Counted from the first letter of the stretch, positions 19,076 through 27,469 are shown. The stretch is 64,000 nt of DNA from an uncultured Collinsella sp. (GCA_900547765.1 URIA01000001.1:1-64000); one strand, 5' to 3'. The notes: a model not told the origin generated them from the letters alone. Translations and numbers: made by a program.

Positions 19076-19095
19076 CAAACCAAAAGCTGACCAAA
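19076..19095 (-). promoter_or_regulatory. Repeated competence-operon motif, copy 1
   Basis: Twenty bases identical to 48433-48452 and in the same orientation relative to the gene. Read on the minus strand it contains TTTGGT-N5-TTTGGT, an 11-bp direct repeat. It ends 75 bases before the comEA ATG and is the likely binding site of an activator. Confidence 0.6.
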
Positions 19096-19170
19096 ACCTT
19101 GCACAAATCTGTCCATTTATTCAGGCACGCGTCAGCAAATGAACACTTAGCCGCAAAATGCCCAGATAGC

Positions 19171-19203
19171 AAAAGACCGACGATGCAAAATCACCGCCGG
19201 TCT
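19171..19203 (-). terminator. Terminator after thiI
   Basis: A 12-pair stem with AGACCG/CGGTCT at its base contains two A/C plus-strand mismatches. They become U-G wobbles in the minus-strand transcript, and UUUU follows. It starts 11 bases beyond the thiI stop. Confidence 0.7.
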
Positions 19204-19213
19204 ATGCACAACA

Positions 19214-20458
19214 TTATTCGTGATCTTGGTAAATCTCACGTGGAGCGAGCTCCGAATGTTTGCGTTTTAAGGTCTTAGGGGCCTTATACGTGTTGCTCTC
19301 GAAGTCGATGTACTCGGTCTGCTTGAGCAGGCGCTCGATCATCTCCTCATGATCGAACAACTCCCAGGCCTCGTGCACAGCATCGAGTTTAGCGTGCGTC
19401 TCGGGACGGCGCGGCATAAATAGCGTGCAGCAGTCGGGAGCGGCCTCAGTCGAGATATCGAACGTACCGATCTCCTCGGCGCGCGCGATGATCTCCTGCT
19501 TGTCCGAACCGATGAGAGGGCGGAACACGGGGATCTTCACGGCCTCGTTGACGGCCATGATGTTCTCAAGCGTTTGGGAGGCAACCTGCCCAAGCGATTC
19601 GCCCGTAACGATGGCCTTGGCGCCCTCGATGTGTGCAATGCGCTCGGCAACCGAATACATAATGCGGCGATACATGATCACGCGCAGATTGCTGGGACAG
19701 GTAACCGAAATCTCACGCTGGCAGTCGCCAAACGGCACCACGTACAGGCGGCCGATCTGGACACCCGGCTCAAGCGCACGGATGATGTCCTGCACCAAAT
19801 ACTCGCTCGTATCGGGCGTCTGCGGACGACCAGAGAAATGTACCGGCACGCACACCGCGCCGCGACGCGCGAGCATCCAGGTCGCCACCGGAGAATCGAT
19901 ACCCGAGGAAAGCAGCGTCACGACCTTGCCGGCAGAACCCACCGGCAGACCGCCCACGCCGCGCTCGGAGCGCGCGTACACATAAAAGCTACCCTGGACC
20001 ACCAGTACGTGCACCATCGCATCGGGGTCGTGCATCTGAACCTTTTTATCAGGAAACGCCTCGCACAGCACCTCGCCCACCTGACGATTGATGTCAATCG
20101 AGGTTAGCTCATAGTCAGTATTGGAGCGCTTGGCGTGCACCTTAAACGAATCGAAGGAACCAAACTCGCGCAGCGCCTTCACGGCGGCGGCGCAGTACTC
20201 CTGCGGGTCGCGGTTAGTGTGATACGCCAAAGACACACGAGCAACGCCGGGAACGGTGCGAATGACACGCGCCGCCTCATCGGCCTGATGCTCGTTAAAG
20301 GTCACGAGGATATAACCGGAAATTCGAGACACGGCATTCACGGAAAAGGCGGCCAAGGCCGCCTTGATGTTATCCATGAGGATATGCTCAAAATGTGCGC
20401 GGTTCTTGCCCTTCAGTCCAACCTCGTGATAGTGGACCAGACAGACGCGAGCTGCCAT
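19214..20458 (-). CDS. thiI: tRNA 4-thiouridine synthase ThiI
   Basis: Adenylates U8 of tRNA for sulphur transfer; in many bacteria it also contributes to thiazole synthesis. The 414 residues carry a ferredoxin-like and THUMP domain (about 1-165) and a PP-loop ATPase domain (about 175-380). The PP-loop reads LLSSGIDSPVATW, where SGGxDSP is usual. There is no C-terminal rhodanese domain, as in Bacillus, so sulphur probably comes from a dedicated NifS-type donor. Its ATG abuts the rpoZ stop with no gap, indicating coupling. Confidence 0.93.
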   Translation of the reverse strand: MAARVCLVHYHEVGLKGKNRAHFEHILMDNIKAALAAFSVNAVSRISGYILVTFNEHQADEAARVIRTVPGVARVSLAYHTNRDPQEYCAAAVKALREFGSFDSFKVHAKRSNTDYELTSIDINRQVGEVLCEAFPDKKVQMHDPDAMVHVLVVQGSFYVYARSERGVGGLPVGSAGKVVTLLSSGIDSPVATWMLARRGAVCVPVHFSGRPQTPDTSEYLVQDIIRALEPGVQIGRLYVVPFGDCQREISVTCPSNLRVIMYRRIMYSVAERIAHIEGAKAIVTGESLGQVASQTLENIMAVNEAVKIPVFRPLIGSDKQEIIARAEEIGTFDISTEAAPDCCTLFMPRRPETHAKLDAVHEAWELFDHEEMIERLLKQTEYIDFESNTYKAPKTLKRKHSELAPREIYQDHE

Positions 20459-20740
20459 TTAGGCTTCAGCAACCTTGTGGCCGAGCGCCTTCTCGTAACG
20501 GGCCTCGTCGTAAGAGATGTCGCCGTCGACAATCTCGTCCATAGCCATCGAGATGGTATCGGCACCGGAAAGCCCGATGGTGATGTCATCGACATCCTGG
20601 ACGGCAAGCACGCGGTTGTGCTGGCCACGCAGCATGCTATTGATGTCGCAGGCGCGCTTGGAGGCAAGCGAAGCGAGCAGGAAGCGGTTGTGATCGGTCT
20701 TCTCCAGAAGATCGTCAATGCAAGGCTTTACAACGGACAC
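20459..20740 (-). CDS. rpoZ: RNA polymerase omega subunit
   Basis: Small subunit that promotes assembly of the RNA polymerase core. The 93 residues begin VVKPCIDDLLEKTDHNRFLLASLASKRACDINSML, an omega signature. The start is GTG at 20740 with GAGG nearby. It lies between gmk and thiI; gmk-rpoZ is the standard bacterial order. Confidence 0.93.
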   Translation of the reverse strand: MSVVKPCIDDLLEKTDHNRFLLASLASKRACDINSMLRGQHNRVLAVQDVDDITIGLSGADTISMAMDEIVDGDISYDEARYEKALGHKVAEA

Positions 20741-20745
20741 GGACC

Positions 20746-21315
20746 TCAGATCCTTTCATGCATATCGAGAACGCGAACGAGCTCATCGGTCGCGCGGTCG
20801 AGATCGTCATTCACCACGACGTCGTCGTAGCGGTCGGCAAGGGCAAGCTCATGGGCGGCGTTTGCCATACGCAGCTCGATTGTCTCGGGCGTCTCGGTAC
20901 CGCGATCGACCAGACGCTCGCGGAGCACCTCAAGCGAAGGCGGCTTGATAAAGATCAGCACGGCCTCGGGAAAACGCTCCTTAACCTGCAGGGCACCCTG
21001 GACATCGATCTCCAAAATCAGAGAGGCGCCCGAGGCGAGCTTGGACTGGACCTCGCTCACCAACGTGCCGTAGCAGTTACCGTGGACCTCGGCCCACTCA
21101 ACAAACTCACCGTTTGCCACGCGGCGGTCGAACTCCTCGCGCGTCAGAAAAAAGTAGTTGACGCCGTCGACCTCACCTTTGCGTGGTGCTCGCGTGGTAG
21201 CCGAAACCGTCAGGCCCAGATTCGAGCGGCGCTCGCGCACACGAGTGACGAGCGTACCCTTGCCTGCGCCTGACGGTCCAGAAATCACAAAGAGCTTGGA
21301 ATCCTGAGCGCTCAC
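20746..21315 (-). CDS. gmk: Guanylate kinase
   Basis: Converts GMP to GDP with ATP. The 189 residues hold the P-loop SGPSGAGKGTL, SATTRAPRKGEVDGVNYFF and LEIDVQGALQVK, all normal for Gmk. The GTG start at 21315 directly follows the mihF TAA and has no visible ribosome site, so it is probably translationally coupled to mihF. Confidence 0.95.
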   Translation of the reverse strand: MSAQDSKLFVISGPSGAGKGTLVTRVRERRSNLGLTVSATTRAPRKGEVDGVNYFFLTREEFDRRVANGEFVEWAEVHGNCYGTLVSEVQSKLASGASLILEIDVQGALQVKERFPEAVLIFIKPPSLEVLRERLVDRGTETPETIELRMANAAHELALADRYDDVVVNDDLDRATDELVRVLDMHERI

Positions 21316-21624
21316 TTATTTGGTCAGCTGCTCGAGGAGCTGCTCGCGCTGACGGACGCCGAGGCCCTGGACGCGACGGGTAGCGGAGATACCGAGCTCC
21401 TCCATGATCTTGGCGGCCTTGGCCTTGCCATAACCAGGGAGAGACTCGATGAGGGTGGAAACCTTCATGCGGGAAGCGATGGGGTCATCGGAGTTGAGCA
21501 CGGACTCGAGGGACTTCTCGCCCTTCTTGATCTGCTCGCGAAGCTCAGCGCGGGCGTGACGTGCGGCAGCAGCCTTCTCAAGAGCCTGCTTGCGCTGCTC
21601 ATCGGTAAGCTGAGGGAGTGCCAT
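21316..21624 (-). CDS. mihF: Actinobacterial integration host factor (mIHF)
   Basis: Nucleoid-associated DNA-binding protein of the actinobacterial mIHF type, unrelated to proteobacterial IHF. The 102 residues include the helix-two-turn-helix region LIESLPGYGKAKAAKIMEELGISATRRVQGLGVRQREQLLEQL. ATG 21624 follows GGAGGT; an upstream in-frame start at 21636 has no support. It is the first gene of mihF-gmk-rpoZ-thiI and lies next to the pyr operon, as in many Actinobacteria. Confidence 0.93.
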   Translation of the reverse strand: MALPQLTDEQRKQALEKAAAARHARAELREQIKKGEKSLESVLNSDDPIASRMKVSTLIESLPGYGKAKAAKIMEELGISATRRVQGLGVRQREQLLEQLTK

Positions 21625-21662
21625 TCGTACCTCCAAAAAGTTGGGTTATATCTGATTCAATA

Positions 21663-21701
21663 ATTGGCATTTTAGCACGTAGAACGTACAAAATGCCCAA
21701 T
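21663..21701 (-). promoter_or_regulatory. Inverted repeat over the mihF promoter
   Basis: Arms ATTGGCATTTT (21663-21673) and AAAATGCCCAAT (21690-21701) are complementary apart from one extra C. The extended -10 TGC-TAAAAT (21669-21677, minus strand) lies inside one arm. Candidate operator, possibly for autoregulation. Confidence 0.45.
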
Positions 21702-21741
21702 CGCGGCTCCATAGGTTAGACGATACCCGCAAAAAGTGCAA

Positions 21742-21823
21742 TATACTGCGCCCAAAGTTAAGCCCCTGACCTGCGATTCCACACAAAGAATGGGAAAGTT
21801 TACGCAGGCACAGGGGCTATTTT
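21742..21823 (+). ncRNA. Candidate small RNA or orphan terminator
   Basis: A plus-strand TATACT (21742-21747) is followed by a long hairpin: AGCCCCTG/CAGGGGCT and CCTGCG/CGCAGG (21761-21818) with a 27-base loop, then TTTT. No plus-strand gene precedes it. It could be a short RNA of about 70 bases, or simply the pyrF operon terminator, although its U tract faces the plus strand. No good -35 is visible. Confidence 0.3.
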
Positions 21824-21863
21824 GTGCTAATGAGACCCAAAAGTGGTGACTTGAGGGAAACTT

Positions 21864-22580
21864 TTAGGCGACGTTTTCGACCAGCTCGGCAACGATAGCG
21901 TCAAAGGCGGCAACCGGGTCGTCGGCACCGGTGATGGGTCGGCCCACCACGATGTGGCTCGCACCGCGCTCGATAGCCTGGGAGGGCGTCGCCACGCGGG
22001 ATTGATCGCCCAGGGCGGCGCCAACCGGACGCACGCCCGGAGTCACGATCAGCGCGTCGGGGCCCAGCAGCTCGCGCATGTCATGGGCCTCCATCGGCGA
22101 GCACACGATGCCGTCGATGCCGTTGGCCTGGGCAAGCTTTGCCAGACGGGCGGCTTCCTCGGCCACAGGCGACTCAACGCCGATCTCGGCCAGCGAATCC
22201 TGGTTCATGCTCGTAAGTACGGTGATAGCAACGAGCTTGGCGCGGTCCTCGCGCGCCTCCTCGGCACCCTCACGGCAGGCAGCGAGCATAGCGCCTGAGC
22301 CCAGACCGTGGACCGAAAGCAGGTCGGCGCCGGCAAGCGAGGCAGAACGGGCGGCACCGCGCACCTGATGCGGAATGTCATGAAACTTGAGGTCGAGGAA
22401 GACCTTAAAGCCCAAGTCCTTGAACGTCTTGACGATCTCGGGGCCCTCGGCGTAATAGAGCGTCATGCCAACCTTAAGCCAAGCGGCATGACCAGAAAGC
22501 TCGTGGGCGAGCTCGAGCGCACGCTCACGGTCACAGTCGAGGGCGACGATAACGCGGTCGCGGGCATCGGTCTCTAGCAT
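21864..22580 (-). CDS. pyrF: Orotidine 5'-phosphate decarboxylase
   Basis: Final step of UMP synthesis, OMP to UMP. The 238 residues start MLETDARDRVIVALD at ATG 22580, 7 bases inside pyrD. The catalytic motif is DLKFHDIPHQV; VTPGVRPVG and GASHIVVGRPIT bind phosphate. Short TIM-barrel form (PyrF group I). Last gene of the pyr operon. Confidence 0.96.
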   Translation of the reverse strand: MLETDARDRVIVALDCDRERALELAHELSGHAAWLKVGMTLYYAEGPEIVKTFKDLGFKVFLDLKFHDIPHQVRGAARSASLAGADLLSVHGLGSGAMLAACREGAEEAREDRAKLVAITVLTSMNQDSLAEIGVESPVAEEAARLAKLAQANGIDGIVCSPMEAHDMRELLGPDALIVTPGVRPVGAALGDQSRVATPSQAIERGASHIVVGRPITGADDPVAAFDAIVAELVENVA

Positions 22581-23482
22581 TCGAAAGCACCTACCAGCTC
22601 GTTGATGTCCTTCACGCCCTGGGACTCCGCCCAGGCCTCGAGCTCGCGCGCGATCTTGAGCGAAGCGCACGGATCGACAAAGTTGGCCATGCCGACCGAC
22701 ACGCAGGTGGCGCCGGCCAGGATAAACTCGGCCGCATCTTCGCCCGTCATGACGCCACCGACACCGTTGATGGGGATATCGACGGCCTGGGCAACCTCCC
22801 AGACCATGCGCACGGCGATGTGGTGGCACAGCGGGCCCGAAAGGCCGCCCTTGGGCTTGGCCACGCGGGACTTGCGGGTGTGAACGTCGATGGCCATGCC
22901 CTGGATAGAGTTGATGACCGAAAGGCCGTCGGCGCCGGCGGCCTCGAGAGCCTTGGCGATCTCGGCAACGTTAACCGGAGCCATCTTTACGAACAGCGGC
23001 TTATCGGTCACCTTACGGCAGGCAGCCATAACGGCAGAGGCGCCCTCGGGCGAGGAGCCCATGGCGGCACCGCCGGCGGCGATATTGGGGCAGCTCACGT
23101 TGATCTCGTAGCCGGCAGCCCAGGGGCACAGCTCGACATACATCTCGAGCGCGCGGACAAACTCCTCGACGGAGTGACCGGCGACCTGGCAGATGACCTG
23201 GCAACCGTCCTTGGAGAGCTGCTCGAGCCACGGACCGGACTCACGGGCAAAGGCAGCCACGCCGGGGTTCTGAAGGCCCACGGAGTTGATCATGCCGCCC
23301 GGGATCTCAGCCATGCGGGGCGCGGGGTTGCCGGGCCAGGGCTCGGCAGCACAACCCTTGGTGGTGATGGCGCCCAGCTGGGAGACATCGAAGAAGTTCT
23401 GGAACTGCCAACCGTAGCCAAAGGTACCGGCTGCGGTGTTGATGGGGTTTTGCATCTTGACGCCGCCGAAATCGACGGCCAT
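22574..23482 (-). CDS. pyrD: Dihydroorotate dehydrogenase B, catalytic subunit (class 1B)
   Basis: Oxidises dihydroorotate to orotate using FMN and passes electrons to NAD+ through PyrK. From ATG 23482 it has 302 residues. The NxSCPN motif with the catalytic Cys is YEINVSCPNIAAGG; substrate and FMN motifs GTFGYG, INSIQGMAID and GVGGVMTGEDA are present. A GTG at 23497, overlapping the pyrK stop, is an alternative start five codons earlier. Class 1B is supported by the adjacent pyrK. Confidence 0.95.
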   Translation of the reverse strand: MAVDFGGVKMQNPINTAAGTFGYGWQFQNFFDVSQLGAITTKGCAAEPWPGNPAPRMAEIPGGMINSVGLQNPGVAAFARESGPWLEQLSKDGCQVICQVAGHSVEEFVRALEMYVELCPWAAGYEINVSCPNIAAGGAAMGSSPEGASAVMAACRKVTDKPLFVKMAPVNVAEIAKALEAAGADGLSVINSIQGMAIDVHTRKSRVAKPKGGLSGPLCHHIAVRMVWEVAQAVDIPINGVGGVMTGEDAAEFILAGATCVSVGMANFVDPCASLKIARELEAWAESQGVKDINELVGAFEC

Positions 23483-23496
23483 GTTCACAGTACCCA

Positions 23497-24288
23497 CTAG
23501 AAGACCACCACCTTGGAAGCATCGAACACGGGGCCGCACATGCAGGCGCCCTTCATACCGTCGACCGTCTCGACATTGCAGGTGTTGCAGGCGCCAAAGC
23601 CACAGCTCATCATGCGCTCGAGCGACACCTCGCAGTACGCACCGGCCTCGGCAGCAGCGGCGGCGACCTTCTTCATCATGACGGCGGGACCGCAGCTGGC
23701 GACGTAGTCGTAGCCGCCCTCGCCGAGCAGCTCGGCGGCAGGATCGGTGCAAAAACCGTGCGTGCCGAGCGAGCCGTCGTCGGTGCAAACGTCGACCGTA
23801 TCGCACAGAGCGCGGAACTCATCGATACCCACAGCCTTGGACGCGGTGCCAAAGCCCAGGCACACGTCGACGGCCACACCCTGCTCGGCAAGCTTACCGG
23901 CAAGGCACAGCACGGGCGGAACACCGATGCCGCCCGCAACGAGCAGCGCTTTCCTGGTGCCCTCGGGCACAAGCCAGCCGCGTCCGCCGGGGCCCAGCAG
24001 ATTAGAGGTGGAACCGGGGGCCATCTGCGACAGACGACGGGTGTCGTCGCCCACGACGGCGTACCACAGCTCGACGGTGCCGGCCTGGGCGTCGGCGCGA
24101 TAGAAGCTCAGGGGCACGCGAAGCAGCGAGGACGCATCACCGGGCACGGCAATGTTCACAAACTGACCGGGCTTGAGCGCACTTGCAAGCTTGGGGGCCG
24201 AGATGACGAGCGAGAAGATGCCGTCGGCAATCTCCCGGTTCGAGACGACCTCAAAGTCGTGCATGCGTGCAGTGGAAGGTGTGGGCAT
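23497..24288 (-). CDS. pyrK: Dihydroorotate dehydrogenase B, electron-transfer subunit
   Basis: FAD and [2Fe-2S] subunit that connects PyrD to NAD+. The 263 residues contain an FAD-binding beta-barrel (about 10-100), an NAD domain with LLVAGGIGVPPVLCLA, and a C-terminal 2Fe-2S cluster from CGFGACNTC and a later Cys in GACMCG. The ATG at 24288 lies 92 bases after pyrC, the largest gap in this operon, and a terminator-like hairpin lies in it. Confidence 0.94.
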   Translation of the reverse strand: MPTPSTARMHDFEVVSNREIADGIFSLVISAPKLASALKPGQFVNIAVPGDASSLLRVPLSFYRADAQAGTVELWYAVVGDDTRRLSQMAPGSTSNLLGPGGRGWLVPEGTRKALLVAGGIGVPPVLCLAGKLAEQGVAVDVCLGFGTASKAVGIDEFRALCDTVDVCTDDGSLGTHGFCTDPAAELLGEGGYDYVASCGPAVMMKKVAAAAAEAGAYCEVSLERMMSCGFGACNTCNVETVDGMKGACMCGPVFDASKVVVF

Positions 24289-24330
24289 AGACGCTCCAAT
24301 CCCCCATGCGGTTGCATGGTCAAAACGAAC

Positions 24331-24360
24331 AGAAAGCGCGGCACCGCAAGGGCACCGCGC
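24331..24360 (-). terminator. Hairpin between pyrC and pyrK
   Basis: A ten-pair stem (24336-24345 with 24351-24360, two U-G wobbles in the transcript) closes the loop CTTGC and is followed by TTTCT on the minus strand. It may be a partial intra-operon terminator. Confidence 0.45.
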
Positions 24361-24380
24361 ACAAAAGCGATAAGGCTATG

Positions 24381-25670
24381 CTAGCAGATGCAGCCGTCGG
24401 CGAGCGTCTGCTTACCGCCGACAAACACATCGGTGGCACGACCGGTGAGCGTGCGGCCGGCAAAACCGGAGTTCTCGGCACGCGACTCGTATCCATCCTC
24501 GCCGACCGTCCAGGTGGCGGACGCGTCGAACACGGTCAGGTCGGCAACGGAGCCCGCCTTGACCTGAACCTGGTCGAGGCCCAGGATCTCACGCGGCTTG
24601 ATGGCCATGAGCTCGACGATGCGGCCCATACTCATCTTGCCCGTGTTGACCAGCTCGGTGAGTACGAGCGACAGCGAGGTCTCGAGGCCGATCATGCCAA
24701 AGGGCGCAAGCTCGAACTCGCGCGCCTTCTCCCACGGGGTGTGGGGAGCGTGATCGGTGACGATAGCGTCGACGGTGCCGTCGATGACGCCCTGACGGAT
24801 GGCCTCGGCGTCCTCGTCGGTGCGCAGCGGCGGGTTGACCTTGAGCGAGGTGTTGTAGGTCTCGTCCAGGTCGTTCTCGGTCAGGAACATGTGGTGCGGA
24901 GTGGCCTCGCAGGTAACCTGAACACCAGCGGCCTTACCGGCGCGCACGATCTCCAGGCCATGGGCGGTGGAGATGTGCTGAATGTGCAGCTTGGCGCCGG
25001 TCAGCTTGGCGATCTCGATGTCGCGAGCGATCTGGAGCTCCTCGCCGGCAGCCGGCCAGCCCTCGAGAGCCAGACGGGTCGAGACCTTGCCCTCGTTGAT
25101 CTGGCCGTGGCCGACCAGGTCCTCGTCCTGGCAGTGGCTCATAAAGACCTTGCCGAACATCTTGCCGTAGTCCATGCAGCGACGGAGCATGCCCGCGCCC
25201 TGCACGCCGCGACCGTCATCGGTGAAGGCGACGGCGCCGTGGGCGACCATGTCACCCATCTCGGACATGGCCTCGCCCTTAAGACCGCGGGTCATGGCGC
25301 CCGACGGATAGACGCGGCAGTGACCGACCTCGGCAGCACGGGACTTGACGAACTCCACGACGGTGCCGTTATCGGTGACGGGATCGGTGTTGGGCATGGC
25401 GCACACGCCGGTAAAGCCGCCCTTGGCAGCAGCGCGGGTGCCGCTCTCGATGTCCTCTTTGACCTCGTAGCCGGGCTCACGAAGGTGAACGTGCATATCC
25501 ACCAGGCCGGGGACGAGGTACTTGCCGGAAAGGTCGCGGACCTCGGCTCCCTCGACGGCGAGATTCTCGCCGACCTCGGCGATCTTATCGCCGTCAATCA
25601 GGACGTCAACGACACCGTCAAGCTCGACGGACGGGTCGACGACGTGGGCATTCTTAAGAAGCAAGGCCAT
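24381..25670 (-). CDS. pyrC: Dihydroorotase
   Basis: Zinc enzyme that cyclises carbamoyl aspartate to dihydroorotate. The 429 residues are type I length. Metal ligands are visible in DMHVHLREPG, IQHISTAHG and TDHAPH, with NPPLRT before the last. ATG 25670 follows GGAGGTG and overlaps the end of pyrB by 17 bases; the frame stays open to 25826 without homologous sequence. Confidence 0.96.
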   Translation of the reverse strand: MALLLKNAHVVDPSVELDGVVDVLIDGDKIAEVGENLAVEGAEVRDLSGKYLVPGLVDMHVHLREPGYEVKEDIESGTRAAAKGGFTGVCAMPNTDPVTDNGTVVEFVKSRAAEVGHCRVYPSGAMTRGLKGEAMSEMGDMVAHGAVAFTDDGRGVQGAGMLRRCMDYGKMFGKVFMSHCQDEDLVGHGQINEGKVSTRLALEGWPAAGEELQIARDIEIAKLTGAKLHIQHISTAHGLEIVRAGKAAGVQVTCEATPHHMFLTENDLDETYNTSLKVNPPLRTDEDAEAIRQGVIDGTVDAIVTDHAPHTPWEKAREFELAPFGMIGLETSLSLVLTELVNTGKMSMGRIVELMAIKPREILGLDQVQVKAGSVADLTVFDASATWTVGEDGYESRAENSGFAGRTLTGRATDVFVGGKQTLADGCIC

Positions 25671-26598
25671 TATCGGCACCTCCAAGCAGCAGATACAGGA
25701 TAGCCATACGCACGCAGATACCGGCGTAGACCTGCTCCAGGATGACGGAGCGTTGCGGGTGGTCGGCCATATAGGAGTCGAACTCGACGCCGCGGTTGAT
25801 GGGGCCCGGGTGGCAGATAATCGCATCGGGCTTCATGAGCTTCTCGCGGTCCTTGGTCAGACCGAAGAGCTTGTGGTACTCACGAATGGTCGGGAACGGG
25901 GCACCCTCGAGGCGCTCCTGCTGCACGCGCAGCATGTAGACGACGTCCAGCTCGGGCAGGACGGAATCGAGGTCGCTCGTCACGTGGTCGCAGCCCAGGA
26001 CCTCGGGCGCCGGCGGCAGCAGCGTGCCGGGGGCGACGGCGTAGGTCTCGCAGCCCATGATCTTAAGGGCGGGGATCAGCGAACCGCAAACACGGGAGTG
26101 CGCGATATCGCCGACGATGGCGACCTTCAGACCGTGGAAGTCGCCCTTGTGCTCCCAGATGGTGTACAGGTCGAGCAGGGCCTGCGTGGGATGGTTGTGC
26201 TTGCCGTCGCCGGCGCAGATGACGCTCGCGGGCGAGTTCTGCGTGACGATGTAGGGAGCACCGGCGTGCTTATCTCGCACGACGATGCAGTCGATCTTAT
26301 AGGCGTTGAGGGTCTCGACGGTGTCGACGAGGCTCTCGCCCTTGACCGTGGAGGTCGAGGAGCCGCCAAAGTTGAGGCTGTCGGCCGAAAGACGCTTCTC
26401 GGCGAGCTCGAAGGAGCTGCGGGTGCGCGTCGAGGGCTCGTTGAACATGTTGACGATGGTCTTGCCCTTGAGCGTGGGGACCTTCTTGATCGCACGCTCG
26501 TTGACCTCGGAGAACGCCTTGGCGGTCTCGAGGATGAGCTTGATGTCCTCTTCGGAGTACTCGGTAATGTCGATCAGGTGCTTATGGTTGAACGCCAC
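25654..26598 (-). CDS. pyrB: Aspartate carbamoyltransferase catalytic subunit
   Basis: Makes carbamoyl aspartate from carbamoyl phosphate and aspartate. Carbamoyl-phosphate motif STRTRSSFE, then GDGKHNHPTQALLDL and HPGPINRGVE. The GTG at 26598 is preferred (AGGTGAG upstream, protein MAFNHKHLIDI, 314 residues); a GTG at 26610 would overlap its own ribosome site. No pyrI regulatory subunit is present, so it should be the unregulated trimer, with control left to PyrR. Confidence 0.94.
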   Translation of the reverse strand: MAFNHKHLIDITEYSEEDIKLILETAKAFSEVNERAIKKVPTLKGKTIVNMFNEPSTRTRSSFELAEKRLSADSLNFGGSSTSTVKGESLVDTVETLNAYKIDCIVVRDKHAGAPYIVTQNSPASVICAGDGKHNHPTQALLDLYTIWEHKGDFHGLKVAIVGDIAHSRVCGSLIPALKIMGCETYAVAPGTLLPPAPEVLGCDHVTSDLDSVLPELDVVYMLRVQQERLEGAPFPTIREYHKLFGLTKDREKLMKPDAIICHPGPINRGVEFDSYMADHPQRSVILEQVYAGICVRMAILYLLLGGADNGLAS

Positions 26599-26602
26599 GG
26601 TA

Positions 26603-27199
<597 letters not shown>

Positions 27200-27226
27200 T
27201 CACATGTCTTGACTGCTGACACAGTC

Positions 27227-27323
27227 AAAAAAATAGATGCCCGACCGCTCAAAGCGGACCAGACACCCACAGGAAGGGCTGCTCTTTGGCAGCTATGTAA
27301 TTCCATGTGGGTATCTCGTACCC
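27227..27323 (-). promoter_or_regulatory. pyr operon attenuator
   Basis: Read on the minus strand there are three hairpins. A: GGGTA-CGAGA-TACCC (27323-27309). B: GATACCCACA pairs with TGTGGGTGTC (27315-27306 with 27271-27262), with GGAA/TTCC and GCTGC/GCAGC inside. C: an imperfect 15-pair terminator ending in seven T (27268-27227), whose 5' arm is the GGGTGTC of B. A excludes B and B excludes C, the expected anti-antiterminator/antiterminator/terminator order of PyrR control. A 7-bp dyad (TTGACTG/CAGTCAA) follows at 27209-27228. Confidence 0.8.
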
Positions 27324-27418
27324 CTTTAATGGTCAAGCGATAGTGTAGCCAACCTCGAGCTTAATTGCGAGCATAAATACAGGGCAATCCGTAAACGGAG
27401 CCCAATGCTCAATAAAAC

Positions 27419-27447
27419 TATATATATTTGTGGGACGAGCTTGAAAA
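27419..27447 (-). promoter_or_regulatory. Predicted pyr operon promoter
   Basis: TTTTCA (27447-27442), 17-base spacer, TATATA (27424-27419). A start near 27412 gives a leader of about 225 bases containing the attenuator. Confidence 0.5.
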
Positions 27448-27469
27448 CGTACGCACGAGCTGGCATAAT
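27441..27469 (+). promoter_or_regulatory. Predicted distal rpmB promoter
   Basis: TTGAAA, 17-base spacer, CATAAT. Its -35 overlaps the -35 of the divergent pyr promoter. Nothing coding lies between it and the proximal rpmB promoter. Confidence 0.5.

Noticed and set aside
21307..21323. Partial match to the competence motif (TTTGGTCAGCT)
   Set aside because: It lies in the last codons of mihF (QLTK and stop), has no second TTTGGT repeat and is not upstream of a competence gene.
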